Position numbers and translations under genes: made by a program
Notes under the pieces: generated by a model
What the model saw: only the letters and a program-made list of their open reading frames with translations
The model's database searches: none
Told to the model about the DNA's origin: nothing
Assembly: GCA_944350405.1 (NCBI GenBank)
Contig: CALVPC010000004.1
Coordinates: 1-22,244 of the forward strand
Reading direction: 5' to 3'
Source: an uncultured Bacilli bacterium
Lineage (GTDB): Bacteria > Bacillota_I > Bacilli_A > RF39 > UBA660
Length of the DNA: 22,244 nucleotides
Shown here: piece after piece, positions 16,418-22,244 of the stretch
Layout: every line of letters begins with the position of its first letter
Numbering within the stretch: the first letter of the stretch is position 1

Positions 16418-16606
16418 TTATTCAACACTAATTGCCCCAGTAGGACAATTTTCTTTAGCATCAATAACTAATTCTTTATTATCCTCGCTAACAGAATCAT
16501 TTATTGCACAAGCAACACCATCATCATTAATTTCAAACTCATCTGGAACAAGTGCAGCACATGCTCCGCATCCAATACATAAATTATCTAATACTTTAGC
16601 TTTCAT
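16418..16606 (-). CDS. Ferredoxin, single iron-sulfur cluster
   Basis: A 62-residue electron carrier. Cys10, Cys13 and Cys16 (CIGCGAC) plus Cys54 (NCPTGAI) form the CxxCxxC...CP pattern that binds one [4Fe-4S] cluster. It has the acidic, small form seen in Firmicutes Fer-type ferredoxins (compare the 82-residue Fer of B. subtilis). AAGGAGG lies just before the start on the minus strand. It is the only clear minus-strand gene in the window and sits between two plus-strand units, sharing a terminator on one side and a divergent promoter gap (16607-16712) on the other. Its redox partner is not visible here. Confidence 0.93.
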   Translation of the reverse strand: MKAKVLDNLCIGCGACAALVPDEFEINDDGVACAINDSVSEDNKELVIDAKENCPTGAISVE

Positions 16607-16691
16607 AACTACCTCCTTATATAATTATATAATAAAAATAATAAAATTAAAATGTTTTCTTTTATACTTTTTTATGTTATACTTTTATTAG

Positions 16692-16697
16692 TATAAT
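16692..16697 (+). promoter_or_regulatory. Candidate -10 element for the gene at 16713
   Basis: A perfect TATAAT 10 bases before the AAGGTGATT ribosome binding site. The -35 region is only T-rich (around 16669-16674). Two copies of TTATACTTTT (16662-16671 and 16677-16686) lie just upstream in the divergent gap shared with the ferredoxin gene. Confidence 0.4.
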
Positions 16698-16712
16698 AGT
16701 AAGGTGATTATT

Positions 16713-17513
16713 ATGAATGCAAGAATGGATAAATATGTAAGTACAGAAGGTGCAAAAACTAGAACAAAAAGAAATGAAAATTTATATAATGAAGTATTAG
16801 ATATGAGTATTGACTATGTAAATATTGATGTAAATAATGCTGTAGAATTAACTCCTAATCATAGTAATAAAACAACTAGAGAAAATTATCAAAAAGAAAG
16901 AGAATTAAATAAAATTCTTCCTAAAAATGAAGAAAGACAAAAAGTTCTAGATGTAGCAGTAGAGCCAAAAGAAAATAGAATATATGATATAAATGAAATA
17001 TTAAATCTAGCCAAACAAAATAAATTATTTGAAGACTCAAATAAAAAAAGATTAATAAATACTGAATACAATATCTTAACTAAATTAGATCTTAAAGAAA
17101 TAGATTCTGAAGATATGAAAAAAGAAGATTTAAGATCATTAATAGATGATATTTATGAAAAAGAAGAACCAAAAAGAATAAAAAAATATTCTAAACATGA
17201 AGAGAAAGAATTATTAAATGAATTGTTCGCTAACGATGATGACGACATGATTAAACAAGAAAACTTAAGAGAAGAATTAAGTAAAGAAATATTAGATAAT
17301 GAAAATAAAGATAATCAAGTTAATAAAGATGATCAAGTATTAATAAAAGAAGAAGAAAAGCGAGAAAAGAAGAAAGAAAGAGAAAATGAAATCGCAGAAG
17401 ATTTTATTGAAGTAAAAGAAGGAAAAGGACTAGTTATAGCAATAATAGTAGTAACTATTCTAATCGTTTTAGCAGTTTTATTCTTTGTCTATGAATATTT
17501 TTTTGGAATTTAG
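16713..17513 (+). CDS. Acidic tail-anchored membrane protein, unknown function
   Basis: A 266-residue protein that I do not recognise. The start is ATG 16713, with AAGGTGATT at 16701-16709; the in-frame GTG at 16704 lies inside that site. Residues 1 to about 235 are highly charged and low in hydrophobics, with likely coiled-coil or disordered stretches (DNENKDNQVNKDDQ, EEEKREKKKERENE) and a more ordered motif around IYDINEILNLAKQNK and INTEYNILTKLDL. One transmembrane segment (GLVIAIIVVTILIVLAVLFFVYEY) lies at the very end, followed by only a few residues, so the bulk faces the cytoplasm. It could be an envelope- or division-associated scaffold, but nothing in the sequence proves this. The terminator starts inside its TAG stop. 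Confidence 0.75.
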   Translation: MNARMDKYVSTEGAKTRTKRNENLYNEVLDMSIDYVNIDVNNAVELTPNHSNKTTRENYQKERELNKILPKNEERQKVLDVAVEPKENRIYDINEILNLAKQNKLFEDSNKKRLINTEYNILTKLDLKEIDSEDMKKEDLRSLIDDIYEKEEPKRIKKYSKHEEKELLNELFANDDDDMIKQENLREELSKEILDNENKDNQVNKDDQVLIKEEEKREKKKERENEIAEDFIEVKEGKGLVIAIIVVTILIVLAVLFFVYEYFFGI

Positions 17514-17534
17514 CACTTATAGGTGCTTTTTTTT
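17512..17534 (+). terminator. Rho-independent terminator overlapping the 16713 stop
   Basis: AGCAC (17512-17516) pairs with GTGCT (17523-17527), with a possible extra T-G pair and a small loop, followed by eight T (17527-17534). The stem is short but the T tract is excellent. Confidence 0.75.
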
Positions 17535-17556
17535 ATTACAAAAAATAAAATTAAGT

Positions 17557-18246
17557 ATGAGAATGCATCTAAAAAATAATAAAAAAAGATCCAAAAAAAA
17601 TAGAATTATATTATTAATAATTCTTTTTCCATTACTTGGATATTTGTTTTATACTATTAGTGCTAATATCAGTTATTTTTATTTAAATTATTCACTTAGA
17701 GAAGCAAGACAAATAATAGATAATTCTATAGATAGTGCATTAACAGATGAAGTACTATCAAGTATAAAAGATAAAGAACTATTTACAGTCAGTAAAAATG
17801 ATAATAACGAAATAGAAATGATAGATTATGATACATATTTAGTAAACAATTTTTTAAAAGATGTAACAGATAATGTTGCAAATACTCTTCAAAGAGAAGA
17901 AAAAAACACTGATAGAGTAGCATTTTATATCCCACTTGGAGCCATAACCAAAAACCCTATATTTAATAGTAGAGGGCCTAAAATACCTGTTAAAATGGAA
18001 GTAGTAGGATCAGTACTTACTGGAATAAAAACTGAAGTAAAAGAATATGGGATAAATAATTGCTTAATAGAAATGGTAGTAACTATTGAAGTAACAGAAA
18101 AAGTAATACTTCCTATGATTACAGATAATATTACCGTAGTAAATGAAATACCAGTTTCGTATAAAATAATAACAGGGAAAATACCAACATATTATGGAGG
18201 AAGTCTAAGTAAAAACTCTAGTCTGTATACAATACCTATGGAATAA
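17557..18246 (+). CDS. yunB: Sporulation protein YunB
   Basis: A 229-residue protein of the YunB family (PF09560), whose B. subtilis member is expressed in the mother cell under sigma-E and is needed for full sporulation. Family features are clear: a basic N-terminus, one transmembrane helix (about residues 16-38, IILLIILFPLLGYLFY), then FYIPLGAITKNPIF, GPKIPVKMEVVGSV, EYGINNCLIEMVVTIEV and the closing VNEIPVSYKIITGKIPTYYGG. The start is uncertain. ATG 17557 (or 17563) comes just 23 bases after the terminator and has no visible ribosome binding site; a longer frame from 17485 would run through the terminator and the preceding gene and is rejected. In B. subtilis yunB lies close to yutD, as here, which supports both assignments. 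Confidence 0.85.
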   Translation: MRMHLKNNKKRSKKNRIILLIILFPLLGYLFYTISANISYFYLNYSLREARQIIDNSIDSALTDEVLSSIKDKELFTVSKNDNNEIEMIDYDTYLVNNFLKDVTDNVANTLQREEKNTDRVAFYIPLGAITKNPIFNSRGPKIPVKMEVVGSVLTGIKTEVKEYGINNCLIEMVVTIEVTEKVILPMITDNITVVNEIPVSYKIITGKIPTYYGGSLSKNSSLYTIPME

Positions 18247-18258
18247 TAATTATTTTTA

Positions 18259-18267
18259 TGCTAAAAT
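18259..18267 (+). promoter_or_regulatory. Candidate extended -10 for yutD
   Basis: TGC followed by TAAAAT (five of six -10 positions), 15 bases before the yutD start. No clear -35 is seen. It may only supplement transcription from yunB. Confidence 0.3.
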
Positions 18268-18282
18268 AAAAATGGTGATTTT

Positions 18283-18561
18283 ATGAAAGAATATATATTA
18301 AATGGTAATAAATATAAAATTGAAAAATCAAATGGAGATATTTTTGATTATGAAATAATGAAAGAATTAGTTACTGATTATTTTGATATATATGATTATA
18401 TTTTAGTAGATGAAGCTTATAATAAATTTAGATTGAAAGGTTTTTGTGATAAAAACAATAGTAATTTAAGACCAAATAATAATATAAAAATATTAGATGA
18501 TTATATCAAAAACTATTGTGCTTATAAATGTAAATGGTTTTTATTAAAAAAAGTAAAGTAG
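18283..18561 (+). CDS. yutD: YutD-like protein
   Basis: A 92-residue soluble protein matching the YutD family (DUF1027). The pattern is a beginning YILNGNKYKIEK, then YDYILVDEAYNKFRLKGF, then ILDDYIKNYCAYKC and a closing WFLLKKVK. B. subtilis YutD shows the same order, with YDYIVGDWGY, LRLKGF and a C-terminal C-x3-C-x2-F region. Function is unknown; the family is widespread in Firmicutes. Cys82 and Cys86 are close together and could matter for metal binding or structure. GGTGATT precedes ATG 18283. It lies 36 bases after yunB and 24 bases before the amidoligase gene. Confidence 0.82.
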   Translation: MKEYILNGNKYKIEKSNGDIFDYEIMKELVTDYFDIYDYILVDEAYNKFRLKGFCDKNNSNLRPNNNIKILDDYIKNYCAYKCKWFLLKKVK

Positions 18562-18585
18562 TATTATAGTATTTAGGGTGGTTTA

Positions 18586-19542
18586 ATGAATAATAGTAAA
18601 ATAAAAGATTTAAATAAAGAAATATTAGAATTTAAAATACCATATCGAAAAGACTTAAAATTTGCAAGTAAAGATACATTTGGTTGTGAAATAGAGTTTT
18701 ATGATGCTGATTATTCGTCCATATCACAAGCTCTTAAAAGTTTAAAAAAGAAAAGTCAAATGTTTTGTTGGGATCTAGATCGAGATGAGACTGTATATAT
18801 TCCAAGTAAAACTGACTTTTTAAAAGGAAAAGGTGGAGAATTAATATCTCCAATTTTATTCACAGAAAATCACACTTTTGATGAAATGATTACTGCTTGT
18901 AATCTTATAAAATCAAATAAAGGAACTATAAATTATAAAACAGCAGGGCATATTCATGCCGGTGGACAAATGTTTGAAAGTAAAGAAAAAATAGATAATT
19001 TTTTACTATTATGGAGTATATTTGAAGATGTAATAGAAAGATTCTTTTGCGGAGAATTTTTAGAAAATTCTTACTTAGAAGAAAAAGCCCATAGTTGTAG
19101 AGATAATTTTAAAGAAGCTAGTTATGACAAATATAATCTTAGTAAAATAAGATTAGATAAGCACATGCAAAACGAAAATAAGATTCATCAAAAAGCCTGG
19201 GCAGTAAGTTTCTATTATTTCTATTGTTATGACTTTGAACCAAAAAATACAATTGAGTTTAGAAAAATATCAGGAACATTAGAACCTGCTATTTGGCAAA
19301 ATAATTGTTACTTTTTATCAAAATTTGCTAGTCTCTCTAACAAAATATCTAAAAAAGAATTAAATTATATAAAAACAAAATTTGATTATTCAAATAAAGA
19401 TAGTATTGATATAAAAAAAGCTATATTTCTATCTGATCTAATGTTTGAAACTGATTTAGATAAACTCTGTTTTTTAAAACAATATATTAAAGATTTTCAT
19501 ATAGAGAAAACTAGAAATAAAACAATAAAATTAGTAAGATAA
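18586..19542 (+). CDS. Putative amidoligase enzyme
   Basis: A 318-residue protein with the marks of the putative amidoligase family (PF12224), which has a glutamine-synthetase/carboxylate-amine-ligase-like fold and is predicted to join amines to carboxylates with ATP. Seen in order: FGCEIEF (residues 32-38), the metal/ATP-binding strand; GGELISPIL (83-91); AGHIHAGGQMF (120-130); a helical LLWSIFEDVIERFF segment; and NTIEFRKISGTLEP (about 232-245), the second Glu/Arg strand. AGGGTGG fits ATG 18586. It is probably co-transcribed with yutD. Some relatives sit with gamma-glutamyl cyclotransferase-like or peptide-modification genes, but no such partner is here, so the substrate (peptide, cell wall or protein side chain) is open. 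A run of nine T (19548-19556) follows without a good hairpin. Confidence 0.75.
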   Translation: MNNSKIKDLNKEILEFKIPYRKDLKFASKDTFGCEIEFYDADYSSISQALKSLKKKSQMFCWDLDRDETVYIPSKTDFLKGKGGELISPILFTENHTFDEMITACNLIKSNKGTINYKTAGHIHAGGQMFESKEKIDNFLLLWSIFEDVIERFFCGEFLENSYLEEKAHSCRDNFKEASYDKYNLSKIRLDKHMQNENKIHQKAWAVSFYYFYCYDFEPKNTIEFRKISGTLEPAIWQNNCYFLSKFASLSNKISKKELNYIKTKFDYSNKDSIDIKKAIFLSDLMFETDLDKLCFLKQYIKDFHIEKTRNKTIKLVR

Positions 19543-19567
19543 AATCATTTTTTTTTGCTTAATACTA

Positions 19568-19626
19568 TTGATTTTAAAGAAAATAAATGATATCTTATAT
19601 ATGTAAGCATATGGCGCTTATATAAT
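19568..19626 (+). promoter_or_regulatory. Promoter region of the HU gene
   Basis: Two candidates. TTGATT (19568-19573) with a 17-base spacer and TATCTT (19591-19596); or a perfect TATAAT (19621-19626) with a weak -35 near 19598. Between them is a small inverted repeat, TAAGC (19604-19608) and GCTTA (19616-19620), which could be an operator or just part of the leader. Confidence 0.4.
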
Positions 19627-19641
19627 ATATAGGAGGTAAAA

Positions 19642-19914
19642 ATGAAAAAAGTAGAATTAATCGAAGCGGTAGCAGCAAAAGCAGGAATTACTAAAGCTGA
19701 TGCTGGAAGAGCAGTTGATGCTACAATCGCTACAATTACAGAAGCATTAGTTAAAGGAGATAAAGTACCACTAGTAGGATTTGGAACATTTGCTGTTTCT
19801 AAAAGAGCTGCTAGAGTAGGACGTAATCCACAAACTGGAGCAGAAGTTAAAATTGCAGCTAGAAATGCTGTTACATTCAAAGCTGGAGCAGCACTTAAAG
19901 ACGCAGTTAATTAA
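19642..19914 (+). CDS. hup: DNA-binding protein HU
   Basis: A 90-residue histone-like protein that bends and compacts DNA as a dimer. It has the usual helical start (MKKVELIEAVAAKAGITKADA), the GDKVPLVGFGTFAVSKRAAR core, the arm motif GRNPQTGAEVKI and the end AVTFKAGAALKDAVN, all typical, including the RNPQTG arm tip with its intercalating proline. AGGAGG precedes ATG 19642. It forms its own unit, with a promoter region before it and a terminator after it. Its codons are noticeably richer in GCT, GCA, GGA and GTA than its neighbours, as expected for a very highly expressed gene. Confidence 0.97.
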   Translation: MKKVELIEAVAAKAGITKADAGRAVDATIATITEALVKGDKVPLVGFGTFAVSKRAARVGRNPQTGAEVKIAARNAVTFKAGAALKDAVN

Positions 19915-19915
19915 T

Positions 19916-19942
19916 AAAAAAGCCAACAATTGGCTTTTTTTC
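19916..19942 (+). terminator. Rho-independent terminator of the HU gene
   Basis: An 11-base-pair stem with the GC-containing core AGCCAA/TTGGCT (19916-19926 with 19930-19940), a 3-base loop and a run of seven T. Strong. Confidence 0.85.
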
Positions 19943-19952
19943 TTGGCTTATC

Positions 19953-19981
19953 TTGTTTTTAAAGGCCTTCTTAGATATAAT
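19953..19981 (+). promoter_or_regulatory. Promoter of the cca-dnaD-nth operon
   Basis: TTGTTT (19953-19958), a 17-base spacer and a perfect TATAAT (19976-19981). Transcription would start about 10 bases before the cca ATG, giving a leader little longer than the GGAGGG ribosome binding site. Confidence 0.55.
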
Positions 19982-19996
19982 ATAAATGGAGGGATT

Positions 19997-21088
19997 ATGG
20001 AAAAAATAATTTATGATGTTTTAAAAAAAATTGAGAATAATTCCTATGAGGCATATGTAGTCGGAGGATATGTAAGAGAAAAAATAATTAATAATAATTT
20101 ATCTTTTGATATCGATATTACAACTAGTGCCAAACCAAAGGATATTATTAGCATATTTTCTGATTATGACGTAGAGTTATATGAGTATGGTAATGTATCA
20201 TTTACCATAGATAATTATAAATTTGATATTACTACTTTTAGAAAAGATATGAAATATTCAAACAATCGAAAACCAATAAAAATTATTTATATCGATTCAC
20301 TAGAAGAAGATTTAAAAAGAAGAGATTTTACTATAAATTCTATTTGTATAGATAAAGATGATAATATAATAGATTATTATGATGGAAAAAAAGATATTAA
20401 AAAGAAAATTATAAGATCTATTGGAGACCCATATGAAAAATTAGAAGAAGATGCTTTAAGAATATTAAGAGCAATTAGATTTGCAACGATATATAAATTT
20501 AAATTAGAAGAAAATTTAAAAAATGCTATTATTAAAAATAAAGACTTATTAAAAGAACTTTCTTATGAAAGAAAAAAAGAAGAATTAAATAAAATATTTT
20601 CATCTAAACATAAAAAATATGGAATAAAATTATTAAAACAATTAGATCTACTAAAAGTATTAGAATTGAAAAATATAGATAATGCTTTATATAACAATGA
20701 TATAATTGGAATATGGGCTACCATTACAGATATTAATTATGCATTTACTAAAAGAGAAAAAGAGTTAATTGACAAAATTAATAATTTACTAAACGAGAAT
20801 ATCAACGATCCATTAGTACAATATAAATATGGTCCATATCCAATTAGTATAGTAAGTAATATTAAAAGATTAAATACTAAAAAAATAATAGCAAATTATG
20901 AAAAATTACCAATTAAAGATAAAAATGAAATAAAAATAACTGCAAGTGAAATATGTGATGTTTTACATAAAAAACCAGATAGTTTTATTAAAGACATTAT
21001 GTCCGTATTAGAAAAAGAGATTCTTTTAGGACATTTAGAAAACGATAATGATAGAATAAAAGAGTACATTACTAAAAACTTTAAATAG
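19997..21088 (+). CDS. cca: CCA tRNA nucleotidyltransferase
   Basis: Class II nucleotidyltransferase that adds or repairs the CCA end of tRNA. Motifs in order: YVVGGYVRE (residues 20-28); SFDIDITTS with the metal-binding Asp38 and Asp40; RRDFTINSI (108-116); and EEDALRILRAIRFA, containing the nucleotide-selecting EDxxR motif. The enzyme acts in the cytoplasm. At 363 residues it is somewhat shorter than the 397-residue B. subtilis enzyme, mostly at the C-terminus. A poly(A) polymerase of the same superfamily is the alternative, but Firmicutes of this type normally have just the CCA enzyme. The start is ATG 19997 with GGAGGG upstream; a longer frame from 19853 overlaps the HU gene and is not used. 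It is followed 10 bases later by dnaD. Confidence 0.92.
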   Translation: MEKIIYDVLKKIENNSYEAYVVGGYVREKIINNNLSFDIDITTSAKPKDIISIFSDYDVELYEYGNVSFTIDNYKFDITTFRKDMKYSNNRKPIKIIYIDSLEEDLKRRDFTINSICIDKDDNIIDYYDGKKDIKKKIIRSIGDPYEKLEEDALRILRAIRFATIYKFKLEENLKNAIIKNKDLLKELSYERKKEELNKIFSSKHKKYGIKLLKQLDLLKVLELKNIDNALYNNDIIGIWATITDINYAFTKREKELIDKINNLLNENINDPLVQYKYGPYPISIVSNIKRLNTKKIIANYEKLPIKDKNEIKITASEICDVLHKKPDSFIKDIMSVLEKEILLGHLENDNDRIKEYITKNFK

Positions 21089-21098
21089 GGAGGTATAT

Positions 21099-21743
21099 AT
21101 GAAAAGCAAAAATATAATTAACATATTAAAATCTAATAATTTAGTTATACCAGGATTTTTATTGAATAATTATAAAAATTTTAATATAACAGAAAAAGAA
21201 TTAATATTTTTATCATCTATTATAACAAAAGAAGATCTAATCATTTTTAATAGTGAAGAATTAGCTAAAAATTTAAATTGGAATATTACTGATATAATGG
21301 AAGTTATTTCATCACTTAGTGAGAAAAAAATAATAAATATAATAGTGAAAAAAATAGATTCAAAGATGCAAGAATATATTGATATAAGTTCCCTATATGA
21401 AAAAATACTAATGAATATCTTAAATGAAGAAGAAAATAGCAAAGAAGAAGAAAATAGTAAAATTTATAATATAATTGAAGCAGAACTAGGAAGAACACTA
21501 TCACCTATAGAGTATGAAACAATTGGAGAATGGTTAGAATCAAATATTAGTGAAGAACTAATAAAAGAAGCCTTAAAAGAAGCAGTATTAAATGGAGTAG
21601 GCAATTTAAAGTATATTGATAAAATACTTCATGAGTGGACTAAAAAAGGGTATAAAAAAGCATCAGATATAAAGAAAAGAAAAAAATATGAAGAAATTCA
21701 AGAAGATCTTTTTGACTATGATTGGTTAGATGAAGATGTATAG
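21099..21743 (+). CDS. dnaD: DnaD-like replication initiation protein
   Basis: A 214-residue protein of the DnaD family, which in Firmicutes joins DnaA-dependent initiation and the PriA restart pathway to load the helicase. The N-terminal part (about 1-95) is a winged-helix domain (FLSSIITKEDLIIFNSEELAKNL, then ITDIMEVISSLSEKKII). The C-terminal DnaB_2 domain includes FxxELGRTLSP-like AELGRTLSPIEYETIGEWL and the diagnostic LKYIDKILHEWTKKGYK. The linker holds a duplicated EEENSK. The tail is shorter than in B. subtilis DnaD (232 residues). GGGAGG fits ATG 21099. It overlaps nth by 8 bases; the dnaD-nth order is the same as in B. subtilis. Confidence 0.88.
   Translation: MKSKNIINILKSNNLVIPGFLLNNYKNFNITEKELIFLSSIITKEDLIIFNSEELAKNLNWNITDIMEVISSLSEKKIINIIVKKIDSKMQEYIDISSLYEKILMNILNEEENSKEEENSKIYNIIEAELGRTLSPIEYETIGEWLESNISEELIKEALKEAVLNGVGNLKYIDKILHEWTKKGYKKASDIKKRKKYEEIQEDLFDYDWLDEDV
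21426..21461 (+). repeat. 18-base tandem duplication in dnaD
   Basis: Two adjacent 18-base copies (21426-21443 and 21444-21461) differ by one C/T change and encode EEENSK twice. They lie in the flexible linker between the two DnaD domains and keep the frame. Confidence 0.9.
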
Positions 21744-22244
21744 AGAAATATTTGATTATTTAAACCAAATTATACCCAATCCAAAATGTGAGTTAAATTA
21801 TAGTAAAGACTACGAACTTCTAATTGCAGTAATGCTAAGTGCTCAAACAACGGATAAAAGAGTAAATATAGTAACTAAAGAATTATTTACTAAATATAAT
21901 AGTCTAGAAAAACTTAGTAAGGCTAAATTAGAAGATATAGAAAAAATAATATATACTTTAGGAAATTATACCAAAAAAAGTAAAGCAGTAATAGAAATAG
22001 CTAATAGCATCATGAAAAAGGGCTATGTACCAAATGATAGAACATATTTAGAATCTTTACCAATGGTTGGGAGAAAAACAGTAAGCGTTGTATTAAGTGA
22101 GTTATATAATGAGCCAAATATAGCTGTAGATACTCATGTTGAAAGAACTTCCAAAAGATTAGGACTTGCAAAAGAGGATGCTACAGTATTAGAAGTAGAA
22201 AAATCATTAAAAAGAAAAATTCCTAAAGAAATGTGGTGTAAAGC
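21736..22244 (+). CDS. nth: Endonuclease III, partial at window end
   Basis: DNA glycosylase/AP lyase that removes oxidised pyrimidines in base excision repair. The visible 169 residues contain ELLIAVMLSAQTTDKRVN, the helix-hairpin-helix LPMVGRKTVSVVL with the catalytic Lys in GRKT, and AVDTHVERTSKRLGL with the catalytic Asp in VDTHV. The gene runs off the window before the C-terminal iron-sulfur cysteines, so whether the cluster is present cannot be seen. The ATG at 21736 overlaps the end of dnaD by 8 bases, indicating coupled translation. In the hairpin the usual LPGVGRKTA is LPMVGRKTV, a mild variation. Confidence 0.95.
   Translation, partial: MYREIFDYLNQIIPNPKCELNYSKDYELLIAVMLSAQTTDKRVNIVTKELFTKYNSLEKLSKAKLEDIEKIIYTLGNYTKKSKAVIEIANSIMKKGYVPNDRTYLESLPMVGRKTVSVVLSELYNEPNIAVDTHVERTSKRLGLAKEDATVLEVEKSLKRKIPKEMWCK

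Noticed and set aside
16662..16686. Two TTATACTTTT copies as a regulator-binding site
   Set aside because: Only two short AT-rich copies in an AT-rich gap; chance is a sufficient explanation without further evidence.
17485..17556. YunB starting at 17485
   Set aside because: The extension overlaps the preceding gene and runs through its terminator hairpin, and the added residues do not look like a YunB N-terminus.
19545..19880. Minus-strand ORF of 111 codons opposite the HU gene
   Set aside because: It is a mirror of HU coding sequence, with alanine- and threonine-rich residues produced by the opposite strand.
19853..19996. N-terminal extension of the CCA enzyme into the HU gene
   Set aside because: It overlaps HU coding sequence, crosses a strong terminator and the promoter, and GGAGGG marks ATG 19997.

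Overview
The window is a very AT-rich, densely packed stretch of bacterial chromosome. It carries PolC-type DNA polymerase III alpha, class II CCA-adding enzyme, DnaD followed by Nth, Rel followed by D-aminoacyl-tRNA deacylase, a ComN-like protein, YutD, YunB and HU. Consensus AGGAGG/GGTGAT ribosome binding sites precede most genes. This points to a low-GC Firmicute of the Bacilli or Erysipelotrichia/Mollicutes-adjacent kind, probably an uncultured gut lineage; that placement is inference from gene content and composition. YunB is a sporulation-associated family, so the lineage may sporulate or descend from a sporulator. None of the 20 intact genes with a visible stop ends in TGA, and none contains an internal TGA.

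Left part (1-3661): a worn region. It opens with the 3' half of a Lon protease gene whose reading frame is broken in a conserved AAA+ motif at the window edge. Next is a relic of a UPF0158-family gene, then an intact SWIM zinc-finger protein, then about 490 bases without a convincing gene. That stretch holds a run of nine G and ends in a strong terminator.

Central housekeeping part (3662-14872): truB, a ComN-like gene, rel and dtd run as one tight set (tRNA modification, post-transcriptional control, stringent response, tRNA proofreading). A secreted or membrane-anchored protein with its own promoter follows, then an AI-2E family permease, an unrecognised 281-residue protein and polC, closed by a terminator.

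Surface and envelope part (14873-17534): two adjacent related TasA/CalY-like (SipW-type signal) proteins share a promoter region and end at a bidirectional terminator. A small ferredoxin gene converges on that terminator from the minus strand. A tail-anchored acidic protein of unknown function is transcribed divergently from the ferredoxin.

Right part (17535-22244): yunB, yutD and a putative amidoligase, then HU as a single-gene unit, then cca-dnaD-nth as a tight operon cut by the window end.

I see no CRISPR array, rRNA, tRNA, insertion sequence or recognisable phage gene. The most interesting items are the three secreted proteins with TasA/CalY-like leaders (one with an inserted two-cysteine module), the standalone amidoligase, the G9 tract, the two gene relics and the apparent avoidance of TGA.
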